DNA of 64,000 nucleotides from Theristus sp. LFF4_11 (lineage: Eukaryota; Nematoda; Chromadorea; Monhysterida; Xyalidae): NCBI GenBank assembly GCA_030248135.1, contig JASANC010003391.1, positions 1 to 64,000 on the forward strand. Direction: 5' to 3'. Both the position numbers and the translations under genes were made by a program. Shown piece by piece: positions 36,765 through 48,700 of the stretch (its first letter is position 1; each line of letters opens with the position of its first letter). Below the pieces are notes generated by a model. That model was not told the origin of the DNA. It searched no databases and was given only the letters and a program-made list of their open reading frames with translations.

Positions 36765-37445
36765 CCACAGAACACGGGCAAGCACGGAGGCTGACCGTTT
36801 AACGTTGGACGCCAGCTGTGATTTGGACGTAACGCGTGTGCACGCTGGATGAACGCAATGGTGAAACTGACTCTAATGATTTCTTATACTCATAACGCTA
36901 TAACTGCAATTGTGATTCCTTGTTCTCTATCGTATCTGCCACTCTTTTGTAATGGTTCTAACTAATCTCTATACTTTCTACACTCTTTTCACAACTGCTC
37001 CCTGCCACTCACTCCCTCCATTATCTAGGTTCCAAAACCTATATAAAGGCGAGAGTTGGTGGCCGAGATCAGCTCTCTACCCAAAACTCTGCTCTTTGAT
37101 ACAGTCCAATATTATACTGTCATTTCAAAATGTGAATCTTATATCGTGTCCTTGCCTTGTATTTTGTGTGTGTCTCTGTGTATTTCATGAGGCAATACGA
37201 GGCAATAATAATAATAATAATAATATTTGTGTGCTCCGATCTTCGTCTTCGCTGGACTTTGTAATTCGACGATAACGAAAATCACTTTGTAACACGTCCA
37301 AACGGAGTTGTCGTTAATTGAACGAAGCTGGGACTCGCCTAACCGGCTTGTGCAGGCTGAGATCAATTAGTGCCAACTAACTTTGGACGTATCGCGAGAG
37401 ACAGTGCCTACTCTCGATCATTCAACTCTGCCCTGTCCGACACAA

Positions 37446-38249
37446 ATGAGCACGTCTCAAAGGACACCCGGCACCCAACGTGCCCAAGACCGAAAGGTTG
37501 AGGGTGCAGTAGCCAACCCGGTAAAAGGCACGCCGGAGGGAGCTACATCTGGAGGTCCCGCCTCGAGCAAGAACGGGGTTGGGACTGACCCACGCCAACG
37601 TTGCCGCTCGACGAACAAAACTGATGCTGAGTCCTCCTTCGAAGAAAATCTCGTTGGAGTTGACAATTCGCCGAAAACCAAAAATGATGCCGCGTCCTCC
37701 TTCGAAGAAAATCTCGTTGGAGTTGACAAATCATCAAAGAAGAACAACGATGCCGCGTCATCCTCCGAGAAAACCCTCGCTGGAGTCGACAAACCATCGA
37801 AGGAAACCGACGATGCTGCGTCCTTCTCCGAGAAAACTCTCGTTGGAGTTGACGAAACATCGAAGAAGACCGACGATGCTGCGTCCTTCTCCGAGAAAAC
37901 TCTCGTTGGAGTTGACAAACCATCAAAGGAGAACACCGATGCTGCGTCCCTCTCCGAGGAAACTCTCGTTGAAGTCGACAAATCATCCAAGACGAAAACC
38001 GATCCTGCGTCCGTCACCGAGAAAACTCTCGCTGATAGCGACAAAGCGTCGAAGAAAAAGTCTGAGCTCATGTCCGGCCACGAGAAAACTCTCGCTGCCA
38101 GTGACAAATCAGCAAACCGTCCGACCGACAAACCGGCAACTTGCCCCGAGAAACAAAAGACACTCGCAGGCAAAAACTCAAAAACTGAGAAACCGGCGTC
38201 GAACGCACGTGCTGTCCACGCGCCGCGCTCCGGCCTGATCATTGGTTGA
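37446..38249 (+). CDS. Repeat-rich hydrophilic protein, array copy 2
   Basis: Same length (267 aa) and frame as the copy at 35961. It differs at a few residues: the second repeat reads 'AASSFEENLVGVDK' where copy 1 has 'AESSSEKTLAGVDK', which looks like conversion from the preceding repeat. That both copies remain open argues for recent duplication or selection. Confidence 0.55.
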   Translation: MSTSQRTPGTQRAQDRKVEGAVANPVKGTPEGATSGGPASSKNGVGTDPRQRCRSTNKTDAESSFEENLVGVDNSPKTKNDAASSFEENLVGVDKSSKKNNDAASSSEKTLAGVDKPSKETDDAASFSEKTLVGVDETSKKTDDAASFSEKTLVGVDKPSKENTDAASLSEETLVEVDKSSKTKTDPASVTEKTLADSDKASKKKSELMSGHEKTLAASDKSANRPTDKPATCPEKQKTLAGKNSKTEKPASNARAVHAPRSGLIIG

Positions 38250-38932
38250 CCACAGAACACGGGCAAGCACGGAGGCTGACCGTTTAACGTTGGACGCCAG
38301 CTGTGATTTGGACGTAACGCGTGTGCACGCTGGATGAACGCAATGGTGAAACTGACTCTAATGATTTCTTATACTCATAACGCTATAACTGCAATTGTGA
38401 TTCCTTGTTCTCTATCGTATCTGCCACTCTTTTGTAATGGTTCTAACTAATCTCTATACTTTCTACACTCTTTTCACAACTGCTCCCTGCCACTCACTCC
38501 CTCCATTATCTGGGTTCCAAAACCTATATAAAGGCGAGAGTTGGTGGCCGAGATCAGCTCTCTACCCAAAACTCTGCTCTTTGATACAGTCAATATTATA
38601 CTGTCATTTCAAAATGTGAACCCAATATATATCGTGTCCTTGCCTTGTATTTTTGTGTGTTTCTGTGTATTTTATGAGGCAATATGAGGCAATAATAATA
38701 ATAATAATAATATTTGTGTGCTCCGATCTTCGTCTTCGCTGGACTTTGTAATTCGACGATAACGAAAATCACTTTGTAACATGTCCAAACGGAGTTGTCG
38801 TTAATTGAACGAAGCTGGGACTCGCCTAACCGGCTTGTGCAGGCTGAGATCAATTAGTGCCAACTAACTTTGGACGTATCGCGAGAGACAGTGCCTACTC
38901 TCGATCATTCAACTCTGCCCTGTCCGACACAA

Positions 38933-39124
38933 ATGAGCACGTCTCAAAGGACACCCGGCACCCAACGTGCCCAAGACCGAAAGGTTGAGGGTGCAGTAGC
39001 CAACCCGGTAAAAGGCACGCCGGAGGGAGCTACACATGCTGTATATACATGCGCGCACACACAGTCACAGTGCATGCAGTGCGTGCGCTGCTTGTTCAGA
39101 GTTATGCAACGCACCAAAGCATAG
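38933..39124 (+). pseudogene. Repeat-rich protein, truncated copy 3
   Basis: The frame matches the other two for about 34 codons from the ATG at 38933, to 39034. It then runs into unrelated flanking DNA and stops at 39124. All the 20-residue repeats are missing. Confidence 0.7.
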
Positions 39125-39369
39125 CGTTATGCAACGCACCACAAATTGTTGAGCACAGCAACAATACAGCAGCACAATTTTTGTCGTTCGTAATTTCCAT
39201 GTGCTTGCCAGCAGGGTTTATCCTGGTATGGCGACAAATTGCGGAACAACGGTGACAATAATCGAAAAGTCGGTTCTAGGGTAACTTTTTGCGCTAATTG
39301 CGAAAAAAGTAAGTACCGTTGCGTAATGATGCTACAGTAATCCAAAATTCACGATTTTAGTTTTTTGGC

Positions 39370-40575
39370 CCTGTTTTTGGATTGTTTCTGGTCCGTGTGG
39401 TGTCATACTTAAACAAATCTAGTCAAATTTAATATCAATCGACTCTTGATTAGGCGAACAACTTTCGTTTATATACCGTAACCCGTAGAGCACGATTTTC
39501 ACCATTTTTGACAATTTTTAGGCGTGAAAGTGGCATTTTTGATCCCTGTATTGTTCTAGTTGTTCGAATTAAATCAAATTTAGTATAAATCAATTTACTC
39601 TTGGTCAATCGAACAACTTTCGTTCAAATACCGTAATTATATTTTCACCACCGTTGCCCGTGCAGCACGAGTTTTTACCATTTTTAACCTGAAAGTGGCA
39701 TTTTCGATTCCTGTAGTGTTCTAGTTGTTCGAATTGAATCAAATTCGGTATCAATCAATTAGTCTTGGTCAATCGAACAACTTTCATTTGGATACCGTAA
39801 CTATAGCTTGTCTACCGTACCCATTGAAGCACGGTATATTTACCAATTTTTCACCATTTTCAGGCCTGAAATTGGTTTTTTGGTCCGTGCAGTGCAATAC
39901 TTGAGCGAGTCTAGTCAAATTTAACATCAATCTACCAATCAAATTGAGCATCCATAAGATTCCAGGTGCTGAAACCGCAACGAAAGGGAACTTTCGGGTA
40001 CGCTGAGTTGGCCCCTAAATAATTGGGCATGGGAGGAAACACCCTGGTTACGGTAGTCAAGCAATGATTACGGTATCTGAATGAAAGTTGTTCGCCTAAT
40101 CAAGGGTATTGGTAGCAAATTTGACTAGACTCGTTCAAGAATAACACTGCCTGGACCAAAAAACCAATTTCAGGCCTGAAAGTGGTGAAAAATTGGTAAA
40201 CATACCGTGTTTAAAGGGTACGGTAGACAGGCTATGGTTACTGTACCTAAGTTAAAGTTGTTCGATTGTTAAAGAGAAATTGATTGATACCGAATTTGAT
40301 CCAATTCGAACAACTAGAACACTACAGCAATCGAAGATGCCACTTTCAGGCCTAAAAATAGTTAAAAATGGTAAAAATTCGTGGTGTACGGGTTACGGTA
40401 GTAAAGATATAATGACGGTATTTCAACGAAAATGTTGGATTGACCAAGAGTAATTGATTGATACTAAATTTGATTTAATTTGAACAACTAGAACAATACA
40501 GGAATCAAAAATGCCAATTTTACGCCTAAATATGGTCAAAAATGGTAAAAATCGTGCTCTACGGGTTACGGTAGT
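39370..40575. repeat. Inner palindrome of the 7.3-kb element
   Basis: 'ACCGTAACCCGTAGAGCACG' near 39477 pairs with 'CGTGCTCTACGGGTTACGGT' near 40553. Each arm also contains three diverged sub-repeats ('GTTCGAATTGAATCAAATT' type). The centre is near 40025. No coding capacity. Next to it a transposon end 'TACAGGGTGGGCCAAAAAAG' starts at 40584. Confidence 0.75.
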
Positions 40576-42030
40576 AAAAAATATACAGGGTGGGCCAAAA
40601 AAGGTTTAATGTTCAAACTGCTGTCACTGGCTGGTGTTTCAATTTTATGAGCTGAAATTTTCAGCATTGATAAAACATGAGATGCCATTTTTCTGACAAA
40701 ATTTTTATCCAGTTTGGTCCAGTAGATTTAGTGTTACAGCACAATCCCAAATTTTCAAAAAAAACGGACTTTTAACCAAGAATTTCACAACGAATCATTG
40801 CTCATAGACATCCAAATCATCATTAAGGTTCTCGTCCGGCAGCGGATGGATTGAATTTCACGTGAAACTGGCGAGTCACTGCTGAAAAACTTTCAGATTG
40901 CTCCCACCAAATAGCACACCAGACCCGTTGTTCGTCCACTTAACCATGACGAAACTTCAGAAAACTGAAACTGAAACACTGTTTTTATTCAAACCGCAGA
41001 AAATCTTTTCAAAAGAAACAAATTAACAAACAGAGCAACACACAAAACAAAAAGGCAACTGAATAATTCTTTCTGTCGCAGTCGCATGGCTGCTGAGTCA
41101 AGTCCGCTGTGAAACATCAGAATTTCGCTCGAGCTGCTCAAATGCAATTCAAGTGTGAGACCTTTCCACTCTGAGCGCATGATTTGAACTATAAATACCC
41201 CGGGTATCCAAAAAGACCCATTTGTCACTTCGCAACAGTTTCAAAATTGAATCACGCATCTTGATATGGCCTATTTTTTTAAACCTGTCCTACTGAAATG
41301 ACGTCACGTGCCGCCAAACTTGCGCTTGCGTTCACAGCAAACCAGACTTACGAACGACAAAAATTGTGCTGCTGTATTGTTGCTGTGCTCAACAATTTGT
41401 GGTGCGTTGCATAACGCTATGCTTTGGTGCGTTGCATAACTCTGAACAAGCAGCGCACGCACTGCATGCACTGTGACTGTGTGTGCGCGCATGTATATAC
41501 AGCATGCATGCGGCATATTGACCAACGGCGCATGCGACATGTCATTTTCTTTTGTGTCGTATGAATCCCTGCAACACTTTCTGAAGCTGAAATTTTACAT
41601 GGTTATACATTTTTCGCTGGTCTTTCAGAATTACTTAGAAACCATACTTCACACTCGCTTATAAAGTACCGAAAAACGCAACCTTTTTAGTTTTTTTAAA
41701 ATACAGAGCATAAAAAAGCATTTTCAGATTATAGTATAATAACAAAAAATGTGCACGAAAACAAAAGGAATCGATTGGTTTTTGATTTTTATTGATGCAT
41801 TAAGCAGAAGCAAGTTAGAACTGTTTTACTACAAGGGAGTCAAAAAACAGGTTTTTCTTAATTTTAAAGCATAAAAAAGGTCAGATTAAAAAACAAATAT
41901 GATTTTCAAACTCAGCGCATCGAGGCGGTTCGATTGATATTAAATTCGTCAAAATTTGAAAACTTTTTTAGGATTGTGCCTAGAGGTGTGGAGGCCGGGT
42001 CGGTCGACTCAAAAAGCCTATCTTAAGCTT

Positions 42031-42036
42031 TTTATT
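42031..42036 (-). terminator. Poly(A) signal for the minus-strand membrane gene
   Basis: AATAAA on the minus strand, 146 nt past the stop at 42182, just outside the TTAA end of the 7.3-kb element. Confidence 0.5.
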
Positions 42037-42181
42037 CGTCGCAAAAAAACACATATATTATGATGCACAACAAACATCCCCAAACGGCTTTTCTTCAAAA
42101 CAATAACCGCAATTAGTGTTGCCATTCAACGAGCAGTTCCAGCAGTCTGCCTGTTACTGTCGGTCGAAGAGTGTCGCCGAT

Positions 42182-45071
42182 CTAAAGGTTCTCCAGTTGC
42201 AAGTCCAGTGTCAGTATCAGCATGTTTTCTGAGTTGACAGCGTCCACGTAAGCGCTCAGTACCTGAAATGCTGAAAACGCTTTTTATGCTTGCAAACTCT
42301 GTTGGGCTCTTGCAAACTTGCAAATTCGGCTCGGGACAGTAGTGCCCGTTTCCGCCGGAGTTTGGTATCTTATGGTTTCCGGAACCCGTGTGCGAATAAT
42401 TAAATTAAAAAAAAAATTCGTAAATCGTAATAAAACCTGGAAATTTCGAGTATTTTCAAAGTGACGCTTAGATGACAGTGAAGAATTTATAGCTGCTTAA
42501 CACGTTTTCCATCAGCAACAGTGACACCCAACAACGCTAACGTTTAATTAAATCAGAATCACACAGAAAAAATGGACATGTGGCTGCAGAAACTCGTTCA
42601 GCAGAAACACATGCAGATGCTGATCGAAAGAAAAATGGTCGGTATCGCCAGCCTGAACTGACTATTTTGATGGAACCGATTTTTTCCTCCTAACCATTTC
42701 TCTGTACGGGTCTGCAAATACATTTGCACTGCATTTTTTCTGGGTTATCGGTACCCTTTTGTATCGTTTTGACAGCAGTTTCTCCGAAACACGGTTATTT
42801 TGCAGCAAATACTCATGCAAAAGACGTGTTAGATTTCGTACGCTTTCGGTTTGTCGACTGTAGGCGGTCAATTGATAATCTGAAAGCAAGTCCAGTGCTG
42901 AAAATGAAAAACGCAAAAAAAACGAACACAAATTGGACGATCGAAGAAAACACACAAACTTGAATTGTCAATGCGCGAGTTTGGGTGTTTGCGGTCAAAG
43001 CTACGTCGCTCGTTTAGCATGTCAGCCGGTATGGTTGCATCTGGTGTCTGTTATATTTTATGAACAACATGATTTTTTAACGTCAGCACTCAAAAAGGTT
43101 GTCCAAAGACTTGCATAATATAGTGTAACCTTGTAAAAGTTCCAGTGCGCTGTGTAGTCGAAAGCATCAATGGGATGAGTGGCACATGGTGGATCGTTGA
43201 TGTTGAACGATGAACTGCAACACAAACACACTTCGTATCAACAATGATGGAGGTTTGTTTTTGGATTGCTAGCACTCATTCATTGGTCAAATCAACATCA
43301 GCGTATGATCTTTTATTTTGGTCCCGCAACTCAATGCGCGCATAGATAGGTAAACAGTTTCATGGATGACGCGGGAATTCAAAATTGGTAAAGTGATGAT
43401 CCAAGTCACTTAGGCGACTTTGAATTGCCACATAAAGATTGAAACTACGGTATGTAGTTTTCTTTCTACGTCTGCTCCACGCATTCAGTCGCAGAACTTG
43501 ATATTACATATCATCAGCAAATTGGATTCGATTCAGAGCAACTGGAAAAATTACGGTTCTGAGTTACAATGTGGGTGAAAAAACACGACTTAGAACCTTC
43601 AACAGAAACAAACCTAAAAAGCACAACAAGCAAAGAACAGCAGCACTCCTGTCAACCTGTCATTGCCGTTGAACAAGAACCAAAAGAACGCCGCTGTGCC
43701 AGCGGCCATCAGGAGCAACGTTTCAGCAAGAATCAGCATGAGAAACGCACGCGGGCTGCAGGTGCCGCCCAGGAGTGCGCGTCGTTGCTGACCATGTGCC
43801 GCATTTGGTGTTCGACTGATGCGGCGCGTCGCTGTCACGCTTTCACAATGCCTAGCGCTCGTCTTGTCAACCAAGTCAGCTGCGTTGCTGTTACTGCAGA
43901 CGACAGCACGCTTCAACAGTGAGAAGCGTTTGCGTATGGCGAGTGTGTAACTCGGTTTGCGTGTCGCCGGTTGCGTTCTGCGAAGCGGCGTGCTCGTGTT
44001 CACGGGCGCATAGACGAGTGGGCGGGCTGGCGGCGGTGCGTTGACAAGTGGCGTGCTGCTGTTGGCGTTGGCCGGCTTGCAATACGCCAGATTGCTGACC
44101 GACGCGTGCCGACGTTCAGTCCGTTTGTCAGTAGTCCCGGTTCGCTTTTTTGCTTCGTTCACGACTCGATACGACAGATCGCCTGTCATTGACGATCAAT
44201 AGTAAAACAAAAAACCAAGCAAATATTCCATTTATGAAATATAACAGTAACGAAACGCGAGATTTGATTTGGCTTTTCAGGTTTATTTCTTTTTTTTGTT
44301 GAAATCAAGTTTACACGAATCATACGGTTTTTTATTTCTAGATGATTTTGAAGAGAAACGCGCTTTCGAGAGAGCGCGGCACATGTGGTTTGTACGTAGC
44401 TTATACCTGGCAACACGGTGCAACTGGTGAGCTCTTCAATGTCGACCAAGCGCAGACGGAGGTCATCAGTGAGCGTTGCATTCTTGCTCATCTCCAATGC
44501 TGCTTGCTCGGATTGCGTTTCGCTTTTATGGTTCTGAAGAAGGGCGAAGAAGCAGTTCAGTCTTGAATTGAAGAGTCTCTGAAATTAAATGCCCCAAGTT
44601 TGTTGTCGTTCGCTTCCCCATTTTCCAACTTTAAAACTTTGAATTTTTGCAAGTTTTTTCATGTTGATTTACCAGTGTCTCCGGATGGCAATCTGTGATT
44701 TCGTTCAACTCATGGAACAAACTGCTCAGCCGGCAGATTGATGCGATCGGAGAAGATGTTGATTGGTGCTGGTGATCAGAGATTGATGTTGCACGCGGGG
44801 AACCCGATATGGCACATGACGCCACGTCAACGATTGTGCTTGAACTGCAGATTCCGAAAAACATGTCATCACAACACAACAGTTCTTATTGGCTGTATCG
44901 GCTTCAGTGTTTCAGTGAACTTAAAAAGAACCGCAAAAACCAACCAAAAAAACAAACAAACCTGCCAGTCTGCTTTTCAGACTGTTCGCTGTGATCAAAA
45001 TTCGGTGGAACTGCAGTTGTTGGCAGCGCGTGGTGTACCACTATTGCGTCAGAGGCAAATGTGCTCGCCAT
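42182..45071 (-). CDS. Membrane protein of unknown family, 6 exons
   Basis: Minus-strand exons 45071-44962, 44844-44673, 44533-44407, 44182-43628, 42897-42695 and 42262-42182 join in phase to about 415 aa. Exons 1-3 encode a polar N-terminus with a helical part ('CRLSSLFHELNEITDCH', 'QSEQAALEMSKNATLTDDL'). Exon 4 is basic and Pro/Thr-rich ('NAPPPARPLVYAPVNTSTP') and ends in a strong membrane segment ('AFLMLILAETLLLMAAGTAA') plus a shorter one. Exons 5-6 are helical and soluble ('ESVRNLTRLLHEYLLQNN', 'LTLDLQLENL'). If exon 4 is not spliced at 43628 it ends with TAG at 43614, giving a 325-aa protein without exons 5-6. Exons 1-4 are the better supported; exons 5-6 might be a separate gene. No family recognised. 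Confidence 0.5.
42572..44741 (+). CDS. Candidate small helical protein interleaved on the opposite strand
   Basis: Exons 42572-42637, 43489-43555, 44342-44391 and 44676-44741 join in phase to 82 aa. The product is helical and Met/Gln-rich ('MDMWLQKLVQQKHMQMLIER', then 'ILHIISKLDSIQSNWKNY', 'DFEEKRAFERARHMWF', and a Cys/Met end). ATG context (AAAAAATGG) and donors (gtacgt, gttctg) are fair. Three of its exons lie in introns of the minus-strand gene; the last overlaps that gene's exon 2 antisense. Only one of the two models may be real. No homologue recognised. Confidence 0.3.
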
Positions 45072-45761
45072 ATTTGCTGTTTCTATTGGTGAGCGCAATA
45101 AAAACAACACAACATAAAACCGTGTATTTCATAACAAAGTTATTTTCCCAGAGACTGAAAATGTGCAGCCAACGCGGCTATTCTGTTTCTTGATCAGTTT
45201 ATTGGTGGAAAAGAAAAGTTGCTATTATGTGAATTTACTTTGAACAGAAAATGATGATAGCGAAGCGGTACACGCAAATACGTGTACGCAATAAATAACT
45301 GGTTTACGTCGAACCGTGCCATTGCGTTTGTGGGTTGCGTGAAAATCAAATTTGTCTGCGAAAGATGGGTCCAAAAGAGTGCCACATCCGCTGGTGCATC
45401 CATCTGACCTTTTTCTCTCAACCCCAATTCAATTTACTTCTTTGTTCATGCTCCTTTCGTTTTTTTCAATCTTGCTCAACTTTTCACCCATGCATGCGCA
45501 ACTAAGAACTCTGTGCGATCCCGCATGTCCACACGTACAAACGAGATGACAGCTTTAGACGCGCGCTCAAGCAGCGTTACGGTTCAATTGACACACTTTC
45601 GGGCACACTTTCCTGAGTTTGGGTACACGTAATTGACGGGCAAACGGCCACGACAACAAAACCAACACACCACCATTGCGTGCGTAGAGCTGGATAAGTG
45701 AAAAAAGAACGAACTGACATTTTGAACATAACAAAATAAGAGCTCCACAAAGATTACGAAC
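45072..45761. other. Divergent promoter region between the membrane gene (-) and GT92 gene (+)
   Basis: The 690 bp between the two start codons should contain both promoters. I see no clear TATA box or CpG cluster. Short frames here look like chance. Confidence 0.5.
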
Positions 45762-48700
45762 ATGGGTTCTAAAAGGTGAGTATCCCCGTTTGTGGGGAAA
45801 TTACGCTATTTTCACCCCGGCCCCGTGTTCGTTCTATTTTCGCGGACTCAGTATTTTGCGAAAAGTAAGGGGGTTTAAAGAAACGCGCTGTAAAAAATTG
45901 AATATGCTGAAAGATGTAACGTTTGAAAACTCACCATCAAAAACACACACAAGCAGCATTCACCAATCAATTGACCGAGAGTGACGTCTCTACAGGGTGT
46001 TTCAGAAGTAGTGGGTAGGTGTTTGACGATGAAGTTGTGTTGAACGTGGAACCTATTTTAGATGATTCAAACAAATTCACATCATACTCAATGAAATTTT
46101 AGACAGTTTTTCAGGAAAGTTCAAATTAAATTTGCGCAAAATTTCAGAAAAGTTCATTCACCTGCACACGAATGACAGAGCAAAACACACAAAAACATTG
46201 ATTTCAGCACGAAACTGGGTGTTCTTGTTTGGCACCGGGTGAAACATTAGCTTGTATGCGGCCGAATCGTTGCATGCATCAAAACAAAAAGATTTTTAAT
46301 CCGATTGTTTTTTTTTGTTTTTTTTTACATTTACCGGTTTTTGGAACGTGCTAGACCTTTTTTATGCTCGACAGGGGCGGTTTTGGCTGTGACGGATAAG
46401 TGCAAGCGATGCATAGAGGCTCATGGTGGACACTTTGAGAAATTTGATTGAGTTGAATGTTGTCGTTGTTGTTGATGTTTGCTGTTATCGCCACACACAT
46501 TTTATAGTGTTCTTTTGAATGTTTGCATTGAGTGTTGTCCTTTGTTGTCCGGTGGTATCGCGTGATCTGGTATTTTCTGGTCAATTTTTGATTTTGTTAT
46601 GTTTTGCTCTGTCATTCCTGTGCCGGTAAATGAATTTCTCTGAAATTTTGCACAAATCTGAGTTGAACTTTCCTGAACACCTGCCTAAAACTTCATTGGT
46701 GTATATGGTTCAAACAGCTCGAGAAATAACGCGTCAAACACCTACCCACTACTTCTGAAACACCCTGTATAATGAAGATTGTGACAGATGGATTTTTTGT
46801 GTCTCAGCGTGGTGTGTGTGGATAACATTTTAGTGATTAACCAGTTTAGCACGAAACAAATACCGGTATTAGAAAACATCTACAATTTATTGATGGAGAT
46901 TGGAGAATTCAAATCTAACAATTTTCTGAAAGTGGCATGTCCCCGATGTTCAGTCAACATGTTTTTACCTGTAAATTTTGCAATTCAAAATTTTGTAACA
47001 GACTCCAAGTTTCAGCAGTCAAAAATTTTCTTGGACGCAGAAGTTTTTTGAGCATGGTTTTGGTGAACGTTTGTTGTGTCTGTAATATATCTCATCTAAA
47101 TTTGTCCGTCTGCAGTGCCATGTATGTACGTGCAACATGTATGCAGCGCGGTCATGTAGCTTTTTTATCGTGCGATTTTAACGGCTGTACCAAATTGAAC
47201 GCGTTTTTAGTGTTGATCGGAACGAGGTATGTTTTCATCAGATGCATTTACATTGTATCCACATACTATTTGTACGTCAGGAACGCAAAAAAATGCTTCT
47301 GCTGCAGTGCACTGTACACTGTAAGACATGTGCAATCGGACGCTGCAATACGCTCGCACTGAACTTCTTTGTTGGAGATTATTGTAAAGAAAACCATTCG
47401 AAACAACTGTGCAGTAAGCAAGCTCGCGTTTAAGACCGAAACACAATAAATGCCTTTTTTCAGAACCGGTTGTTTTTGTAGTGTTTTTTTTCAGACTGAT
47501 GGAGCCCAGAATGTTTGGCTGCTGGGGCAAGCGAACCACCAAACGTTATGCCGCAGTGCTGTTTCTGGCCGTAGGCTGCATTCATTGGCGCGCCAAATTC
47601 CTTCCGTTGAGCACAATTCAGACGTTTGAACTTGACAATAGCACATGTGCTTTTTACGACCAATTTACGCTCACTGGCGGACCGGCGTACTATGACGCCC
47701 GACTGAACACGCCAGGCACGTTGGAGTTGCAAAAAGTTCGTTGCGTTCATGCGCTCATGCAGTTCGGTCATTACGGCAATATCAACAACAAGCGTCATGG
47801 TTTTTGGATTTGACATCGATAAAAATGGTGTTGGTTTTTTAACTCTTTGGCTGCAGTCTGAACAGGTCAATAGGGTGGATGTGCCGTGTCTGACAGACAG
47901 ATTTCAATTAACAGAGCGACTAACCGACCGACTGCATGCATATTCCACTGAATTTTATGCAACTTGATCATGCACCAGTGATAAAAGTGCTTTTGTACGG
48001 ACCGAATCTGCCGTCAGCACGTCCGTCCTACTCCGTCAGCTGCCAATTATTGTTGCGTGGTGGCGTATTAACGAGTGAACGTCGCGCCAGTCTGGAACTG
48101 ATCGAACTCCGTGATGGCACGGCATGGGTGTTCCGACGCAACGGCGACAATCCCACCAGGGGGGGGGGCTGGTGTTTTAGAAAAGCTGTCGCGACGTTTT
48201 GTACATTATGCACTTGAACACGCCCACACTTTTCGATTTCATCTGGATGGTTTTGACATTCTAATTGTTGGTGCGCATGATTTGCGTTTGGCTGAACCTA
48301 AAACAATTGAACTGGCGCTGGCAACGCAAAGGCGTCCGCCATTTTTTGTGAGTGTTCATTTGAAGTTACACAATGCAAAATAAGTGACGAACCGAGGCAA
48401 CTCCCGCGTAGCAGAAGCAACGGGAGGCTTTCAGTTTGTGACCGCTGCGTTTCAAGCATAACCAAACGCCAAACCAAATAATATACAGTGCTTGTGTTCT
48501 CAGCTTGTTCATAAAACACTGGCCCAAGTCCATATTATCCGCAGTTTTTGTACTGCCCAGCGGAGCAAGTGGAGAGCTCGAGTGTTCTGAAAGTACGAAT
48601 TGCGTTTGACGATCATGATTTGGTGGATTCGACCAAGATTCGCTCAGTGACGACTGAAGCTGACACGCCACTGAACTCAGAGGTGGCTACTCTGGTTCTT

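Larger units (their letters stand above)
35231..39034 (+). repeat. Tandem array of a 1.49-kb transcription-unit-like module (about 2.6 copies)
   Basis: Units start at 35231, 36721 and 38206 ('CACGTGCTGTCCACGCGCC') and are about 1490 and 1485 bp long, more than 97% alike by eye. The array begins inside the tail of the ORF and stops at 39034 inside its head, so both end units are partial. Each unit contains ORF tail, about 680 bp non-coding DNA with a TATA box ('CCTATATAAAGGCGAG', near 35551, 37041 and 38525), an (AAT)n tract, and then the ORF. The non-coding part could be an LTR-like sequence, giving LTR-ORF-LTR-ORF-LTR, but I cannot identify a primer-binding site. Confidence 0.8.
34686..42026. 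mobile_element. TTAA-flanked 7.3-kb foldback element carrying nested repeats
   Basis: Ends are TTAA plus 'GATAGGCTTTTT' on the left and its complement plus TTAA on the right. Terminal inverted repeats (34686-35110 and about 41600-42026) match closely, for example 'GAACCGCCTCGATGCGCTGA' at 34778 with its complement near 41925. A second inverted pair lies at 39035-39190 and 41345-41510. Between them are a tandem array (35231-39034) and an inner palindrome (about 39370-40575). No transposase found. It lies between the secreted-peptide gene, whose ATG is 157 bp away, and the minus-strand membrane gene. Confidence 0.8.

Noticed and set aside
35972..36781. A 269-codon minus-strand frame antisense to the repeat-rich ORF, repeated at 37457-38266
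   Set aside because: The 60-bp repeat lacks stops on both strands; the plus frame has the TATA box, leader and better start, so the antisense frame is taken as a shadow.
43569..43922. 117-codon plus-strand frame
   Set aside because: It lies antisense to exon 4 of the minus-strand membrane gene, whose frame has a strong membrane segment and phase-consistent neighbours.
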